From an uncultured Bacteroides sp. (lineage in GTDB: Bacteria; Bacteroidota; Bacteroidia; Bacteroidales; Bacteroidaceae), in the NCBI GenBank assembly GCA_900542985.1, contig UQPQ01000008.1:1-64000 (forward strand): 64,000 nt of DNA, in the 5' to 3' direction. Of this stretch, positions 62,388-64,000 are shown in pieces. Under the pieces are notes generated by a model. It was given only the letters and a program-made list of their open reading frames with translations, ran no database searches and was not told the DNA's origin. Positions within the stretch are counted from its first letter, which is position 1. Each line of letters begins with the position of its first letter. Both the position numbers and the translations under genes were made by a program.

Positions 62388-63923
62388 CTATTTTGCAAAG
62401 CTTACTGCACGTGTTTCGCGGATAACAGTAATCTTTACCTGTCCCGGGTAAGTCATTTCGTCCTGAATCTTCTTTGCGATTTCAGTAGACAGACTTTCAG
62501 TCTGTTTGTCGTCAATCTTGTCGGCGCCTACAATTACGCGCAATTCACGACCGGCCTGAATAGCGTATGTCTTGGTTACACCCGGATAAGACATGGCCAA
62601 TTGTTCCAGATCGTTCAAACGCTTGATGTAAGCTTCTACAATTTCCCGGCGTGCTCCCGGACGAGCGCCAGAGATGGCATCACAAACCTGTACGATAGGA
62701 GCAAGCAAGCTGGTCATTTCCACTTCGTCGTGGTGTGCACCGATGGCGTTGCAGATATCCGGTTTTTCCTTGTATTTTTCTGCCAGTTTCATACCCAGCA
62801 ATGCGTGTGGCAATTCCGGTTCTTCATCGGGTACTTTACCGATATCGTGTAACAATCCGGCACGTTTTGCCTTTTTCGGGTTCAAGCCCAGTTCAGATGC
62901 CATTACTGCACAAAGGTTGGCTGTTTCACGAGCGTGCTGCAACAGATTCTGTCCGTATGAAGAACGGTATTTCATCTTACCGATGATACGAATCAGTTCA
63001 GGATGCAAACCGTGGATACCCAAGTCGATGGTAGTACGTTTACCGGTTTCGATGATTTCATCTTCTACCTGTTTGCGGACTTTGGCAACTACTTCTTCGA
63101 TACGAGCCGGATGAATACGTCCGTCGGTTACCAACTGGTGCAAAGCCAGACGGGCAATTTCTCGGCGTACAGGGTCGAATGCAGAAAGTACAATTGCTTC
63201 CGGAGTATCGTCTACTACGATTTCCACTCCTGTAGCAGCTTCAAGTGCGCGGATATTACGTCCTTCACGACCGATGATACGTCCTTTGATTTCGTCTGAT
63301 TCGATATGGAATACAGTTACTGAGTTTTCAATAGCTGTTTCAGTGGCTACACGCTGGATAGACTGAATCACAATACGTTTTGCTTCGCGATTGGCAGTCA
63401 GCTTTGCATCGTCCATGATATCGTTGATGTAAGACTGAGCCTGTGTCTTGGCTTCTTCCTTGAGTGATTCTATCAGGCGTTCCTTTGCTTCTTCTGCAGA
63501 AAGGCCAGACAATGCTTCCAGTTTTTCACGTTCTTGTGATTGCAGATGATCGAGTTCTTCCTTTTTCTTTTCGATGATAACGAGTTGCGCATCGAGGTTT
63601 TCCTTAATGGCTTCGTTTTCATTGCGTTTACGCTGCAACTCTTCGTTTTTCTGATTCAGCACCATTTCGCGCTGTTTCAGTTTGTTTTCGGCCTGCTGTA
63701 TCTTCTGATTGCGGATGGCAACTTCCTTTTCCAAATCTGCTTTCTTGTTCAGGAATTTCTCCTTTACTTCCAGCAATTTGTTTTTCTTGATAACTTCGGC
63801 CTCTGTTTCAGCCTCTTTTATAATTTTCTCATACCGTGTTTTCAAGCCGTACTTGAAAAAGCCGTATGAAAGTGCCCCTCCTACCAGAAAGGCTACTACC
63901 GTCAATATTGCTAATGATAACAT
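62388..63923 (-). CDS. rny: Ribonuclease Y
   Basis: Membrane-anchored endoribonuclease that starts mRNA decay. The 511 aa protein has a transmembrane helix at about 3-22, a long coiled coil at 30-190 (many Lys/Glu heptads), a KH domain at 200-270 with [12 protein letters not shown], and an HD domain with AGLLHDIGK near 350-358 followed by [11 protein letters not shown]. All parts expected of RNase Y are present and the length is usual. A terminator at 62323-62364 closes the gene. Confidence 0.95.
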   Translation of the reverse strand: MLSLAILTVVAFLVGGALSYGFFKYGLKTRYEKIIKEAETEAEVIKKNKLLEVKEKFLNKKADLEKEVAIRNQKIQQAENKLKQREMVLNQKNEELQRKRNENEAIKENLDAQLVIIEKKKEELDHLQSQEREKLEALSGLSAEEAKERLIESLKEEAKTQAQSYINDIMDDAKLTANREAKRIVIQSIQRVATETAIENSVTVFHIESDEIKGRIIGREGRNIRALEAATGVEIVVDDTPEAIVLSAFDPVRREIARLALHQLVTDGRIHPARIEEVVAKVRKQVEDEIIETGKRTTIDLGIHGLHPELIRIIGKMKYRSSYGQNLLQHARETANLCAVMASELGLNPKKAKRAGLLHDIGKVPDEEPELPHALLGMKLAEKYKEKPDICNAIGAHHDEVEMTSLLAPIVQVCDAISGARPGARREIVEAYIKRLNDLEQLAMSYPGVTKTYAIQAGRELRVIVGADKIDDKQTESLSTEIAKKIQDEMTYPGQVKITVIRETRAVSFAK

Positions 63924-63948
63924 TATAATTTTAAATTAAAATATAAAC

Positions 63949-64000
63949 AAAAAACGCACGACTTTCGACTCGGATCTTTCTTCCGTCGTCTCCAGTTGTG
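63949..64000 (-). ncRNA. Possible 3' end of a structured RNA upstream of rny (partial)
   Basis: Read on the minus strand, GTCGTGCG is followed by a run of T (63949-63954), the mark of an intrinsic terminator, and the preceding sequence (63955-64000) is GC-richer than the leader. The partner strand would lie outside the window. In several bacteria a 6S RNA gene sits beside zapA or rny, so a 6S candidate is plausible, but the fold cannot be completed here. Confidence 0.3.

Overview
The window is core chromosome of a Bacteroidales bacterium, most likely a gut Bacteroides or Phocaeicola. The grounds are: a short primary sigma factor (286 aa); promoters of the form TTTG-N19-21-TAnnTTTG; a fused LpxC-FabZ gene; the RprX/RprY two-component pair; an EF-G paralogue beside no other translation genes; a NigD-like protein; and many signal-peptide or lipoprotein genes with GH2, GH16 and GH10-like enzymes. 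I saw no tRNA or rRNA gene, CRISPR array, insertion sequence, phage or plasmid module.

Layout. 1-3960: end of a NigD-like protein, then a leftward operon tsaC, ClC transporter, fmt. 4057-15612: rightward dinB, a 750 bp gap, rpoD, a secreted C11 peptidase and phosphoesterase, rpe, comEC-like, a DHH phosphoesterase, a lipoprotein and a phosphoglucosamine-mutase-type gene. 15719-25452: GH16 enzyme, convergent hemW, EF-G2, rprX-rprY, a MarR regulator, rpsF-rpsR-rplI and a tiny lipoprotein. 25673-32392: mtaB with an overlapping glycosyltransferase, a phosphoesterase, a YczE-like protein and an AGCS symporter. 32647-37517: leftward lipid A operon lpxD, lpxC/fabZ, lpxA, a pRiA4b ORF-3-like gene and miaA. 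37756-41267: leftward purM, small membrane protein, prfA, pyrF. 41361-49905: GH10-like enzyme, two outer-membrane proteins, a TPR protein, a TapB-like protein and a beta-mannosidase. 50107-64000: acyl-CoA ligase with its HTH-cupin regulator, a Crp-type regulator, an EamA transporter, recJ-recQ, a C1 peptidase, an M24 aminopeptidase, a patatin and rny.

The genes are mostly housekeeping: initiator-tRNA formylation, tRNA modification (tsaC, mtaB, miaA), translation (rpsF, rpsR, rplI, prfA, EF-G2), lipid A, nucleotide synthesis and DNA repair. Several secreted hydrolases lie between them.

The most unusual signal is non-coding: four intergenic arrays of diverged 21 or 22 bp tandem units with internal dyad symmetry (5428-5515, 30794-30877, 49931-50035, 61899-61986). 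Three of the four lie between convergent genes. Other points worth a look are an EF-G paralogue without the catalytic histidine, strong Shine-Dalgarno sequences in front of rpsR and rplI in a phylum that rarely uses them, a repeated promoter-carrying element upstream of hemW and the TPR gene, and two small unrecognised reading frames (57769-57927 and 47141-47290).
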